This document shows, in pieces, positions 49,795-57,837 of a stretch of DNA of 64,000 nucleotides. Below the pieces are notes generated by a model. The model had not been told where the DNA came from. It searched no databases and worked only from the letters and a program-made list of their open reading frames with translations. Source of the stretch: JBMOOG01 sp049324535 (GTDB taxonomy: Bacteria > Pseudomonadota > Alphaproteobacteria > Rhodobacterales > Rhodobacteraceae); contig JBMOOG010000032.1 in NCBI GenBank assembly GCA_049324535.1, positions 118,313-182,312 of the forward strand. The letters are read 5' to 3'. A program made the translations under genes and the position numbers. Positions within the stretch are counted from its first letter, which is position 1; each line of letters starts with the position of its first letter.

Positions 49795-50835
49795 ATGAAG
49801 ACTGTCACGCTCGGCCGCGGGGGGCCGCAGGTATCCGTGCTCTGCCTCGGCACCATGACCTGGGGCAGCCAGAACACCGAGGCCGAGGCCCACGACCAGA
49901 TCCGCCGCGCGGCCGAGGCCGGGGTCAATGTCATGGATGCCGCCGAGATGTATCCGACGAACCCCGTCCGCGCCGAGACGATCGGGCGCACCGAAGAGAT
50001 CATCGGACACTACCTTGCCCGCCACGGCGGCCGGGACCGCTGGGTGATCGCCACAAAGATCACCGGCGAAGGCGGGCTGGCCCGCGGGGGCGAGGAGATC
50101 ACGCCCGGCTCGATCCGGCGCGCACTCGACGCCTCGCTTGCCCGGCTGCAAACCGACCACGTGGATCTCTACCAGTTTCACTGGCCGAACCGCGGCAGCT
50201 TCCATTTCCGCAAGAACTGGCGCTTCGACCCTTCGCGCCAGAACGTCGCGCGCGTGCTCGACGACATGACCGCCTGCATGGAAACGCTGAACGACCTGGT
50301 GGCCGAGGGCAAGATCCGGGCCTTCGGCCTGTCGAACGAATCCGCCTGGGGCATGGCGCAGTGGCTGCGGCTGGCCGAGGCCGGGGTCGGACCCCGGCCG
50401 CTGTCGGTCCAGAACGAATACTCGTTGCTGTGCCGGCTCTACGACACCGACATGGCCGAACTCGGCCATGCCGAGGAGGTCACGCTTCTGGCCTATTCGC
50501 CCCTCGCCGCCGGGCTGCTCAGCGGCAAGTATGCCGGCGGAGAGATCCCGGCCGGCTCGCGCCGGTCGATCAACGCGACGCTGGGCGGCCGGGTCACGCC
50601 GCGGGCCGAGGCCGCCGTCGCCGACTATCTGGCCATAGCCCGCGCGGCGGGTCTTGACCCGGTGGCCATGGCGCTGGCCTTCGTGCGGACCCGACCCTTC
50701 CCGGTGATCCCGATCATCGGCGCGACGTCGCTCGACCAGCTCGACCGGGCGCTGGCCTCGGCCGATCTGACGCTTCCGGCCGATGTGGTCGAGGCCATCG
50801 AGGCGGCCCACAAGGACCACCCGATGCCGTTCTGA
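49795..50835 (+). CDS. Aldo/keto reductase, Tas-like
   Basis: A 346-residue NADPH-dependent oxidoreductase of the aldo-keto family. The catalytic tetrad region includes NVMDAAEMYPTNP (Asp, Tyr), ATKITGEGG (Lys) and YQFHWPN (His). It keeps LCLGTMTWGSQN near the start and PVIPIIGATSLDQL near the end. It resembles E. coli Tas in size and motifs. AGGAGGGACAGG precedes the ATG at 49795. Substrate unknown. Confidence 0.9.
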   Translation: MKTVTLGRGGPQVSVLCLGTMTWGSQNTEAEAHDQIRRAAEAGVNVMDAAEMYPTNPVRAETIGRTEEIIGHYLARHGGRDRWVIATKITGEGGLARGGEEITPGSIRRALDASLARLQTDHVDLYQFHWPNRGSFHFRKNWRFDPSRQNVARVLDDMTACMETLNDLVAEGKIRAFGLSNESAWGMAQWLRLAEAGVGPRPLSVQNEYSLLCRLYDTDMAELGHAEEVTLLAYSPLAAGLLSGKYAGGEIPAGSRRSINATLGGRVTPRAEAAVADYLAIARAAGLDPVAMALAFVRTRPFPVIPIIGATSLDQLDRALASADLTLPADVVEAIEAAHKDHPMPF

Positions 50836-50892
50836 GGCTTGCGGACCGGCGCCGGCCGGGCGACAACCGGGCGAGCCCTTGCAGGAGGACCG

Positions 50893-51384
50893 ATGCGCGC
50901 CCCGACCCTTGCCACCGTCGCTGCCCTGGCGCTGGTCGCCTGCGCGCCACGCCCGCAGACGCCCGCCGGTCCGGGCGTGGCCTCGATGGCGCTCTTCGAC
51001 CCGGCGCGCATGGCCGACGCCTGGCATGTCGTCGCCGAGACCGGTCCCGCCTGCGGCCCCCTGGCCGAGACCTGGGCGCCCGATGGTGCGGGGCGTTTCC
51101 GCATCACCGGCACCGCCTGCGGCCCCGGCGGCGCCCGCGCCTTCCTCGACGCGGCCACGGTGAGCGGCCCCGGCCGGTTCACCCGCACGGGCGCGGCGGG
51201 AACCCGGCCGGTCTGGCTGCTGTGGGCGGACGCCGACGACCGCATCGCCGTCATCGGCGCACCCGACCGCAGCTACGCCCGCATCCTCGCCCGCAGGCCG
51301 CAGCCCTCGGCCGACCTGATGGCCGCCGCGCGCGAGGTGCTCGCCTTCAATGGCTACGATCCGGCGTCGCTTCATCCGCTCTGA
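50893..51384 (+). CDS. Lipocalin-like lipoprotein
   Basis: A 163-residue lipoprotein. The lipobox is LVAC at about residue 17. The mature part resembles a bacterial lipocalin (Blc): AWHVVAETG at the first strand, VWLLWADADDRIAVIGAPDR and SYARILARRPQPS toward the end. It may bind fatty acids or lysophospholipids in the periplasm. AGGAGG is 5 nt before the ATG; 57 bp after the aldo-keto reductase. Confidence 0.78.
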   Translation: MRAPTLATVAALALVACAPRPQTPAGPGVASMALFDPARMADAWHVVAETGPACGPLAETWAPDGAGRFRITGTACGPGGARAFLDAATVSGPGRFTRTGAAGTRPVWLLWADADDRIAVIGAPDRSYARILARRPQPSADLMAAAREVLAFNGYDPASLHPL

Positions 51385-51426
51385 GCGGGCGCAGGACCGC
51401 GTCGCGACCGGCGGTGCCGGTTCGCG

Positions 51427-52284
51427 TCAGATCGCGCGCTCCAGATCGTCCAGCAGCGCCGGCACATCCCGCGCGCCGATCTCGGCCTCGCGCACGAGGC
51501 CATCAAAATGCGCGGTGATGTCGGCCACCCGCGCGCTGTCGCGGAAGGCGATGTAGTGCCGGCCGAGATACAGGACCGCCATCAGCGGCCCGAAGATGGT
51601 GACCGGCGCCGAGAACAGCTTGCGGGCGTCGTAGACATAGATCCGCAGCGACGGGTAGAGCCGGCCGTAGAGCAGCCGGAGCCGCGCGATCTGTGCGCGA
51701 CGGATCTCGGGCGACAGCTCCCGGTAGTAGCCCTCGGCCCGGGCGAAGGCCCAGAGCTCGTGCTCGGCCACCGCGATCTCGTAGTCGGAATTGCGGCTGA
51801 GCATCCAGTTCAGCCGGTCCTCGCTCGCGCCGATCGCCTGCTCGGCGCTGCGCCCGAGCTGCGGCTCGTACTCCCAGGTGAGCATGTCGCGGGTCTTCAG
51901 CATGTCGGGCAGGGTCGCCGGGACATGCCGGATCTTGTAGCCGGCCGCCGCCCGGTGCCAGCCGAAGATCGTCTCGTCGATCAGCGCCCGTGGCGCCTCG
52001 GTCATCGACAGGGACGCGGCCATGATCTCGGCCAGACGCTCGGGCCGTTCGGTCAGTCCAAGCAGCCAGTCGGTCGAGACGCCCAGCGCGAGCGCGCATT
52101 CCGCGACGAGCTGGGCGTTGGGCAGGCGCGCGCCCTCGGTCGAAAGCAGCTGCGAAATGGTGGACCGGTCCACGCCCGTGGCACGGGCCAGCCCGCTCTG
52201 GGTTTCGCCGCGCTCGGCCAGGGCCCGGGCAAGGCGCGTCCGAAAGAGATCGCTTCGGTCCCGTTTGTCGACTTTCTGGCGCAT
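51427..52284 (-). CDS. XRE-type transcriptional regulator with alpha/beta C-terminal domain
   Basis: A 285-residue regulator. N-terminal Cro/CI HTH at about 12-75 (LARALAERGETQSGLARATG, VDRSTISQLLS). The C-terminal domain of about 190 residues shows no family I recognise. It is rich in aromatic and Arg residues (RIYVYDARKLFSAPVTIFGP, YLGRHYIAFRDSARV). Divergent from the desaturase across 108 bp, so the desaturase is its likely target. Confidence 0.8.
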   Translation of the reverse strand: MRQKVDKRDRSDLFRTRLARALAERGETQSGLARATGVDRSTISQLLSTEGARLPNAQLVAECALALGVSTDWLLGLTERPERLAEIMAASLSMTEAPRALIDETIFGWHRAAAGYKIRHVPATLPDMLKTRDMLTWEYEPQLGRSAEQAIGASEDRLNWMLSRNSDYEIAVAEHELWAFARAEGYYRELSPEIRRAQIARLRLLYGRLYPSLRIYVYDARKLFSAPVTIFGPLMAVLYLGRHYIAFRDSARVADITAHFDGLVREAEIGARDVPALLDDLERAI

Positions 52285-52392
52285 CAGGTGAAAAATCAAA
52301 ACAACCGTGACGATATGTTGCGCATCCTCCCGATTATCCCGTCTCGGCGCAAGCGGTAGTTTGCGAAGCGGCAGAACGGGTTGAGGGACGAC

Positions 52393-53292
52393 ATGCAGAC
52401 AGGCGGCAGGGAAGGGGTCGAATGGCCGACGCTGGCCCTCCTGGTTCTCTGCTATGCGCTCTGGGCGGTCGGGACGACCTGGGCGGCCGCGCTCTCGCTG
52501 CCGCTGGGCATGGCGGTGACGCTCTTGAGCCTGGTTCTGCATTCCTCGCTCCAGCATGAGGTGCTGCACGGCCATCCGTTCCGCAATCCGCATCTGAACC
52601 ACCTTCTTGTGTTCCTGCCGGTGGGGCTCGCCTTTCCCTATGGCCGGTTTCGCGACACGCACCTCGACCACCACCGCGACGAACATCTGACCGATCCCTA
52701 CGACGATCCCGAGACGAATTTCCTCGATCCGAAGGTCTGGGCGCGCCTGTCCCGGCCGGTGAGGGCGCTGCTGCGCTTCAACAACACGCTGTTCGGCCGC
52801 ATGCTGGTCGGTCCGGCGATCGGTTATGCCCTGTTCCTTCGCGCCGACCTGGCTGCGATCCGGGCCGGCAACCGCCGGGTGCTGCGCGACTGGCTTCTGC
52901 ATGGCGCGGGCCTCGCGCTGGTGGCGCTCTGGCTGTCCGGTGCGTCGATGCCGCTCTGGGCCTATCTCGTCTCGGCCTACGGGGCGCTGTCGGTCCTGAA
53001 GATCCGCACTTATCTCGAACACCGCGCCCATGACATTCCGCGCGGCCGCTCGGTGATCGTCGAGCGTGGCGGCATCCTCGGATTCCTCTTCCTGAACAAC
53101 AACCTGCACGCGCTTCATCACGCAAGGCCGAAGGTTGCCTGGTACCGTCTGCCCGGTCTCTACCGCGACCGGCGCGACGAGTTGCTGCGCCGCAACGACG
53201 GCTACCATTACCGCAGCTATGGCCAGATCTTCCGGGCCTATTTCCTGCGCGCCAAGGATCCGGTGCCCCACCCGCTGCGCCCGCAGGACTGA
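52393..53292 (+). CDS. Membrane fatty acid desaturase family protein
   Basis: A 299-residue membrane di-iron oxygenase with all three His boxes: HEVLH at about 56, HLDHHRDEH at about 93, and HALHH at about 238. Hydrophobic helices precede each. It may be a lipid desaturase or carotenoid hydroxylase; the sequence does not decide. The ATG at 52393 follows GAGGG. Divergent from the XRE regulator. Confidence 0.88.
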   Translation: MQTGGREGVEWPTLALLVLCYALWAVGTTWAAALSLPLGMAVTLLSLVLHSSLQHEVLHGHPFRNPHLNHLLVFLPVGLAFPYGRFRDTHLDHHRDEHLTDPYDDPETNFLDPKVWARLSRPVRALLRFNNTLFGRMLVGPAIGYALFLRADLAAIRAGNRRVLRDWLLHGAGLALVALWLSGASMPLWAYLVSAYGALSVLKIRTYLEHRAHDIPRGRSVIVERGGILGFLFLNNNLHALHHARPKVAWYRLPGLYRDRRDELLRRNDGYHYRSYGQIFRAYFLRAKDPVPHPLRPQD

Positions 53293-53337
53293 CGCGGGCG
53301 CTCTGGCGCAACCGGCCGCCGGCTGTCACAAGGGGCC

Positions 53338-54231
53338 ATGAGCCTCTGGATCCCGATCACCATCGCCGCCGCGGCGATGCAGACCCTGCGCTTCGTCCTG
53401 CAAAAGCAGTTGAGCGGGTCCGAACTCTCGGCCGCCGGGGCGACCTTCGCGCGGTTTCTCTTTGCGGCGCCTCTGGCCTGTCTCGCGGCCGCCGCCGCCC
53501 TCGGGATCCACGGCGACGCCCTTCCGCGGCCGGGCCCCGGTTTCTGGGGCTTCGTGCTCATGGGGGGCATCGCCCAGATCCTCGCCACCTTCCTGACGGT
53601 CGCGCTGTTCGGGATGCGCAACTTCGCGGTGGGCATCGCCTTCACCAAGACCGAGACGGTGCAGGTCGCGCTCTTCTCGGCGGTGATCCTGTCCGAGTCG
53701 GTCGCACCGGCCGGCTGGGTGGCCATCGGCCTCGGTCTTGCGGGCGTACTCCTGCTGTCGCGCTCGCCGCAAGCCGATGCGCCGCTCTTCGGCCGTCCCG
53801 CCCTCTACGGCGTTCTGGCCGGCGGTCTCTTCGGACTTTCGGCCATCGGCTACCGGGGGGCGACCGTCGCGATCGACGCGCTGCCCTTCTTCAGCCGGGC
53901 GGTGGTCGCCCTTGCCGCGGCAACGGTGCTGCAATCGGTGGTCATGGCGGCCTGGCTGGCCTGGCGCGAGCCGGGAGAGATCGCCCGGGTCGGGCGCGGC
54001 TGGCGTCGCACGGCCCTCGTGGGCCTCACCGGGATGCTGGGGTCGCTTGGCTGGTTCACCGCCTTTTCCCTTCAGAACGCGGCCCATGTGCGCGCCCTCG
54101 GCCAGGTCGAGATCGTCTTCACGCTTCTGGCTTCGGTGCTGGTCTTTCACGAACGGCTCCGCCTGCGCGAGGCCGCCGGCCTCGGGCTGGTGGTGCTGTC
54201 GCTGATCGTGCTGGTCGTGGGGCTTGGCTGA
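53338..54231 (+). CDS. EamA/DMT-superfamily transporter
   Basis: A 297-residue membrane protein with ten predicted helices arranged as two EamA repeats (each about 140 residues, FARFLFAAPLACLAAAAALG and FSRAVVALAAATVLQSVVMA). The C-terminal half ends HERLRLREAAGLGLVVLSLI, as in RhaT/YdcZ-like exporters. Substrate unknown. It follows the desaturase by 45 bp on the same strand and converges with the Nudix gene. Confidence 0.87.
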   Translation: MSLWIPITIAAAAMQTLRFVLQKQLSGSELSAAGATFARFLFAAPLACLAAAAALGIHGDALPRPGPGFWGFVLMGGIAQILATFLTVALFGMRNFAVGIAFTKTETVQVALFSAVILSESVAPAGWVAIGLGLAGVLLLSRSPQADAPLFGRPALYGVLAGGLFGLSAIGYRGATVAIDALPFFSRAVVALAAATVLQSVVMAAWLAWREPGEIARVGRGWRRTALVGLTGMLGSLGWFTAFSLQNAAHVRALGQVEIVFTLLASVLVFHERLRLREAAGLGLVVLSLIVLVVGLG

Positions 54232-54239
54232 CGCCCGCT

Positions 54240-54974
54240 CTAGTCCAGCCGGCGGAAGGTCGCCTCCGGCCCGGCGTTGTCGAAGAACGGAACCCCCGCG
54301 TCGGCCCGCCGCCCCGCCAGCCGGTCGGCGACCTCGGCCAGCACCACCTCGGTGATGAAGGGCAGGTTGAGGTGGCGCGCCTCGGACAGGGCCACCCAGT
54401 GCAGGTGCGACAGTTCGTCGGAGGCGCGCGAGAAATCGTCCGGGTCGCCCGCGATCGCCTCGGCCCGAGCAAGGAAGAAGCGGGCATCGAACCGGCGTGG
54501 CCGGCCGGCGGGGGTGATGGCCCGGAACACGAAGCGCAGCGCGGCGGCGTCCGGCAGATGGCCCGAGGCGGCAAACCCTTCCCAGCCCGGCGGCGGGTCG
54601 TCCCACCGGCCGGGCCGCCCGAGCACCAGCCCGGTCTCTTCCCAGAGCTCGCGGATCGCGCAGGCGGCCAGCGCCGGTCCGATCCCCTGCGGCGCGTCCC
54701 GCGAAAGCCGCTCGGCGCAAAGCGGGGACAGCGGGGCACGCGGCGCAACGCTGCGGTCGGCGGGGTCAAGCGCACCGCCGGGAAAGACGAACTTGTCGGG
54801 CATGAAGACCGCGCCGGACCCCCTCTGGCCCATCAGGACCATGGGCGCGCTGGCCGGGCCGCGCAGCAGGATCACGCTGGCCGCGTCGCGGATGGGCACG
54901 CCGGACGCCGGCCCGGTGTCGCCCGGACGGGACGGGTCCGCGTCAGGCACTCGCCGGCTCGGCGCCGAAGCCAT
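54240..54974 (-). CDS. Nudix hydrolase (NUDT19-like)
   Basis: A 244-residue Nudix protein. GGALDPADRSV and CAIRELWEETGLVLG form a Nudix box that is split by an insertion of about 30 residues. That is the feature of the NUDT19/RP2p group, which hydrolyses CoA and nucleoside diphosphate derivatives. Its start overlaps the preceding DUF983 gene by 32 bp, and the N-terminal 25 residues look disordered, so a downstream start is possible. Confidence 0.87.
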   Translation of the reverse strand: MASAPSRRVPDADPSRPGDTGPASGVPIRDAASVILLRGPASAPMVLMGQRGSGAVFMPDKFVFPGGALDPADRSVAPRAPLSPLCAERLSRDAPQGIGPALAACAIRELWEETGLVLGRPGRWDDPPPGWEGFAASGHLPDAAALRFVFRAITPAGRPRRFDARFFLARAEAIAGDPDDFSRASDELSHLHWVALSEARHLNLPFITEVVLAEVADRLAGRRADAGVPFFDNAGPEATFRRLD

Positions 54975-55368
54975 GCATCCGCTTGGCCCACTGGATGGCC
55001 ACCATCACACCCTTGAGCCGGGGCAGAAGGTAGAGCGACAGCCCCACGCAGCCGACCGCGAAGGCGGTGGCCATGACCCAGGGGTCGGGGCGGAACTCGA
55101 CGAAGGCCAGAAGCAGCGCCGGAGCCAGAAGGTGGCCCACGATCAGGATGGTGAGATAGGCCGGCCCGTCGTCGGCGCGCTGGTGGCTCAGATCCTCGCC
55201 GCAGACCGCGCAGGTGTCGCGGACGGTGAGATAGCCGCGCAGGAGCGGTCCCGATCCGCAGCAGGGGCAGCGTCGCCGCCAGCCGTTGACCATGGCCCGG
55301 CGCAGCGGGCGCTCATCGTTGCCCGCAGGGCAGGGCAGGCGGTCCGCATCGGCGGCGGTCTGGGTCAT
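54943..55368 (-). CDS. DUF983 protein
   Basis: A 141-residue membrane protein. A four-Cys zinc ribbon (CPCCGSGPL and CAVCGED, about 42-66) is followed by two transmembrane helices (YLTILIVGHLLAPALLLAFV and VMATAFAVGCVGLSLYLLPR). It is typical of alphaproteobacterial DUF983 proteins located near cytochrome oxidase or Nudix genes. Function unknown. The ATG at 55368 begins MTQTAAD; the frame itself opens at 55566. Confidence 0.87.
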   Translation of the reverse strand: MTQTAADADRLPCPAGNDERPLRRAMVNGWRRRCPCCGSGPLLRGYLTVRDTCAVCGEDLSHQRADDGPAYLTILIVGHLLAPALLLAFVEFRPDPWVMATAFAVGCVGLSLYLLPRLKGVMVAIQWAKRMHGFGAEPASA

Positions 55369-55558
55369 GGTGCGCTCTCCTGATCGACGACTTATCGCGC
55401 GATTTGGGCGGTCGGGGAAGCCCCGGGAAGGGGGGTGGGAAAAGATGTCGCAAAAGACGGCAATTTCCGGCCGGGCCGGGACCGGCGACGGAAAGCCGAT
55501 CGCCGCGCGTTCAGGAACCATCATGCGGCCGGTGTGGCCCGGAGAGGAGATGGAAACG

Positions 55559-56200
55559 ATGCGCAAGAATGCGATGATGGCGGCGGCGGTCCTGGCCCTT
55601 GGCGCGGGGGTCCTCGCGCATCCAGCCGTGGTGAGCGCGCAGGGCGCGGGCGCCGGTCAGGGGCCGGGCATGGGCATGGGCGCCGGTCGGGCCGAGATGG
55701 GTCCGGGCGAGGGTCCGATGGGCTTTGTCTTCGCCGAAGTGGACGCCGACAAGGACGGCAAGATCACCGAGGCGGAGATCGCCGCGTGGCGTTCGTCCCG
55801 GGTGGCCGGCGTGGACAAGAACGCCGACGGACTGATTTCGGTCGAGGAACTCGCGGCGCAGGAGATGGCCCGCATGGAAGAGCGCGCCAAGGCGATGGCC
55901 ACCGCACGCGTCGCCCGTCAGGACGTGAACGGCGATGGCCAGCTTTCGGTCGAGGAACTGCTCGCCCGCCCGATGCCCGAGCGGCTGTTCCAGCGGATGG
56001 ATGCCAACGGCGACGGCGCCATCACGGAAGACGAGATGACCAACATGCGCGAGCGCATGGCGGATCGCCGGCGCATGGGCGGAATGCCGGGCCAGGACGG
56101 TCCGATGGCCGGCCACGGCCGCGGGGGTGACGGCGACTGCGGCATGCAGGGCGGTCACGGCGGCGGCCGGATGCCGTGGATGGACGGCGACGACAACTGA
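55559..56200 (+). CDS. Secreted EF-hand calcium-binding protein
   Basis: A 213-residue exported protein. A signal peptide (about 1-28, ending VVSAQ) is followed by a Gly/Met-rich linker and four EF-hand loops: DADKDGKITEAE, DKNADGLISVEE, DVNGDGQLSVEE and DANGDGAITEDE. The C-terminal tail is rich in Gly, Met and His (GDCGMQGGHGGG) and may bind metal. GGAGAGGAG lies 9 nt before the ATG at 55559. It is 75-85 bp upstream of the sigma-factor operon on the same strand. Confidence 0.9.
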   Translation: MRKNAMMAAAVLALGAGVLAHPAVVSAQGAGAGQGPGMGMGAGRAEMGPGEGPMGFVFAEVDADKDGKITEAEIAAWRSSRVAGVDKNADGLISVEELAAQEMARMEERAKAMATARVARQDVNGDGQLSVEELLARPMPERLFQRMDANGDGAITEDEMTNMRERMADRRRMGGMPGQDGPMAGHGRGGDGDCGMQGGHGGGRMPWMDGDDN

Positions 56201-56284
56201 CCGGCATCGGCCGCGTCCGGTGTCGTCCGGGCGCGGCCGATGGCCAATGGCGGGCGGCTGCGATAGATTGGCTTCGTGAGACGG

Positions 56285-56863
56285 ATGGCCCTGGACGCGA
56301 CGAGCGAGGCTTCGGACGAGGCGCTGCTGGTGCTGTACGGCAACGGCGATCCGCAGGCCGCGCTCGAACTGACGCGGCGCCTTGTGCCGGTCGCGTTCCG
56401 GGTGGCGGTGCGGATGCTGGCCGACCGGGCCGAGGCCGAGGACGTCGCGCAGGAAGCGATGCTGCGGCTCTGGAAGGTGGCCGGAAGCTGGCGGTCGGGC
56501 GAGGCGCAGGTCTCGACCTGGCTCTACCGGGTGACGACGAACCTCTGCACCGACCGTCTGCGCCGTCGGCGCGGTGTGGGCATCGACGAGGTGCCCGAGC
56601 CCGCCGATGGCCGGCCGGACGTCGTCGAGGGGATGATCGACGCGGACCGTGCCGCGGCGCTCGAGGCCGCGCTTGGTCTCTTGCCCGATCGCCAGCGGCA
56701 GGCGGTGGTGTTGCGGCATCTGGAGGGGCTGTCCAACCCCGAGATCGCCGAGATTCTGGAAATTGGCGTCGAGGCGGTGGAAAGCCTGACGGCGCGGGGA
56801 AAGCGGGCGCTGGCCAGGGCTCTGGACGGGCGGCGCGAGGAACTGGGGTACGGTCATGACTGA
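56285..56863 (+). CDS. ECF-type RNA polymerase sigma factor
   Basis: A 192-residue sigma-70 family protein. Region 2 is at about 20-90 (RLVPVAFRVAVRMLADRAEA, DVAQEAMLRLWKVA, TWLYRVTTNLCTDRLRR), and region 4 at about 120-180 (LLPDRQRQAVVLRHLEGLSN, PEIAEILEIGVEAVES). It is clearly of the ECF class because region 3 is absent. A GTG at 56276 is an alternative start. It overlaps the next gene by 8 bp. Confidence 0.92.
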   Translation: MALDATSEASDEALLVLYGNGDPQAALELTRRLVPVAFRVAVRMLADRAEAEDVAQEAMLRLWKVAGSWRSGEAQVSTWLYRVTTNLCTDRLRRRRGVGIDEVPEPADGRPDVVEGMIDADRAAALEAALGLLPDRQRQAVVLRHLEGLSNPEIAEILEIGVEAVESLTARGKRALARALDGRREELGYGHD

Positions 56864-57230
56864 CGCAACCGAACACGACGATCGGCTGGATGCGTTCTTT
56901 GCCGCGGCGCGCTCCGCCGCACCCGAACCGTCCGCAGCCCTGCTGGCGCGGGTCGAGGCCGAGGCGCTTGCGCTGCGGCCCGCTCCCGCACCCGCGGTCC
57001 GGGCGCGGAGCGGTGGCGGGCTGCGGCGGCTCGTCGATCTCCTGGGTGGCTGGTCGGCCATGGGCGGATTCGCGACGGCCGCGGTGGCGGGTGTCTGGAT
57101 CGGCTTCTCGGGGCCGGGCTCGCTCGGCGACGCCGCGGACGGGCTGATCGGCTATCTCGCCCCGGCCACCACGGTGGACCTGATGCCCGATCTCGGCGAC
57201 GCCGGTCTGACGATGGAGGACGGACAATGA
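56856..57230 (+). CDS. Putative membrane anti-sigma factor
   Basis: A 124-residue protein with a soluble N terminus of about 60 residues (DDRLDAFFAAARSAAPEPSA), a single transmembrane helix (FATAAVAGVWIGFSGPG) and a short periplasmic tail. There is no zinc-binding HxxxCxxC motif. Position directly after and overlapping the ECF gene, and before a periplasmic sensor, suggests an anti-sigma factor. No family match is visible by eye. Confidence 0.6.
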   Translation: MTDATEHDDRLDAFFAAARSAAPEPSAALLARVEAEALALRPAPAPAVRARSGGGLRRLVDLLGGWSAMGGFATAAVAGVWIGFSGPGSLGDAADGLIGYLAPATTVDLMPDLGDAGLTMEDGQ

Positions 57231-57790
57231 CCGACACCCCGGAGAAGGAGCCGCAGGGCGGCGGGGCCACGCCACCGCAGGCCGGACCGGCGGCGCCGCC
57301 CGCCCCCCGCGCGCCGCGCGGGATGCGCATCGCCCTGGTCCTGTCGCTGGCCCTCAACCTGCTGCTCGTCGGCATCATCGGCGGCGCGGCGCTGCGGTAC
57401 CTGCGCTACGGCCCCCCGGTTCCGGTCGCGGACGTGGGCCTCGGGCCGTTCACGGGGGCGCTTGCGCCCGAGGACCGCAAGGCGCTGCGCGAGTCGTTCC
57501 TGCGCCAGACTCCCGGCCTGCGTGACAGCCGCCGCGAGGCGCGCGACGACCTGCAGCGGATGATCGGTCTTCTGCGGACGGACCCCTGGGATCCCGCCGC
57601 CGCCCTTTCGATCATGTCGCGCCGCACCGACCGCACGGTCGAGCGCATCGCGCTCGGCCAGTCGCTCTTCCTTGAGCGGCTTGGCAGCATGACCGCCGAC
57701 CAGCGCCGCGCGCTGGCGGACCGGATCGAGACGATGCTGGAGCGGGGGGGGGCCGGACGCGACCGCGACCACGCGCCGGGTCACGACTGA
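57227..57790 (+). CDS. CnrX/Spy-like periplasmic metal sensor protein
   Basis: A 187-residue protein. A Pro/Gly-rich N terminus and one transmembrane helix (IALVLSLALNLLLVGIIGG) anchor it. A periplasmic helical hairpin of about 120 residues follows (RREARDDLQRMIGLLRTDPW, RTDRTVERIALGQSLFLERL), with the shape of the heavy-metal-sensor (CnrX/Spy/CpxP) fold. CnrX-type His ligands are not evident except in a C-terminal HAPGHD tail. Its ATG overlaps the anti-sigma stop by 4 bp, so the sigma, anti-sigma and sensor genes form one operon. Confidence 0.75.
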   Translation: MTDTPEKEPQGGGATPPQAGPAAPPAPRAPRGMRIALVLSLALNLLLVGIIGGAALRYLRYGPPVPVADVGLGPFTGALAPEDRKALRESFLRQTPGLRDSRREARDDLQRMIGLLRTDPWDPAAALSIMSRRTDRTVERIALGQSLFLERLGSMTADQRRALADRIETMLERGGAGRDRDHAPGHD

Positions 57791-57812
57791 GCCGGATCAC
57801 GACTGAGCCGGG
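57781..57812 (+). repeat. Tandem 15-bp duplication spanning a stop codon
   Basis: TCACGACTGAGCCGG occurs twice with a 16-bp period (57781 and 57797). The first copy contains the GHD-stop end of the sensor gene. It is a short slippage duplication without effect on the reading frame. Confidence 0.85.
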
Positions 57813-57831
57813 CGCGCCGGGCCGGGCGCGC
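57812..57831 (+). terminator. GC hairpin after the sensor gene
   Basis: GCGCGCC pairs with GGCGCGC across a 6-nt loop, followed by GCCGTTT. A weak candidate terminator for the sigma-factor operon, right before the convergent pleD stop. Confidence 0.4.
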
Positions 57832-57837
57832 GCCGTT

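Noticed and set aside
55514..55519. GGAACC as an ECF-type -35 box for the EF-hand gene
   Set aside because: It lies only 40 bp before the start codon, leaving no room for a -10 element plus leader, and no matching -10 sequence was found.
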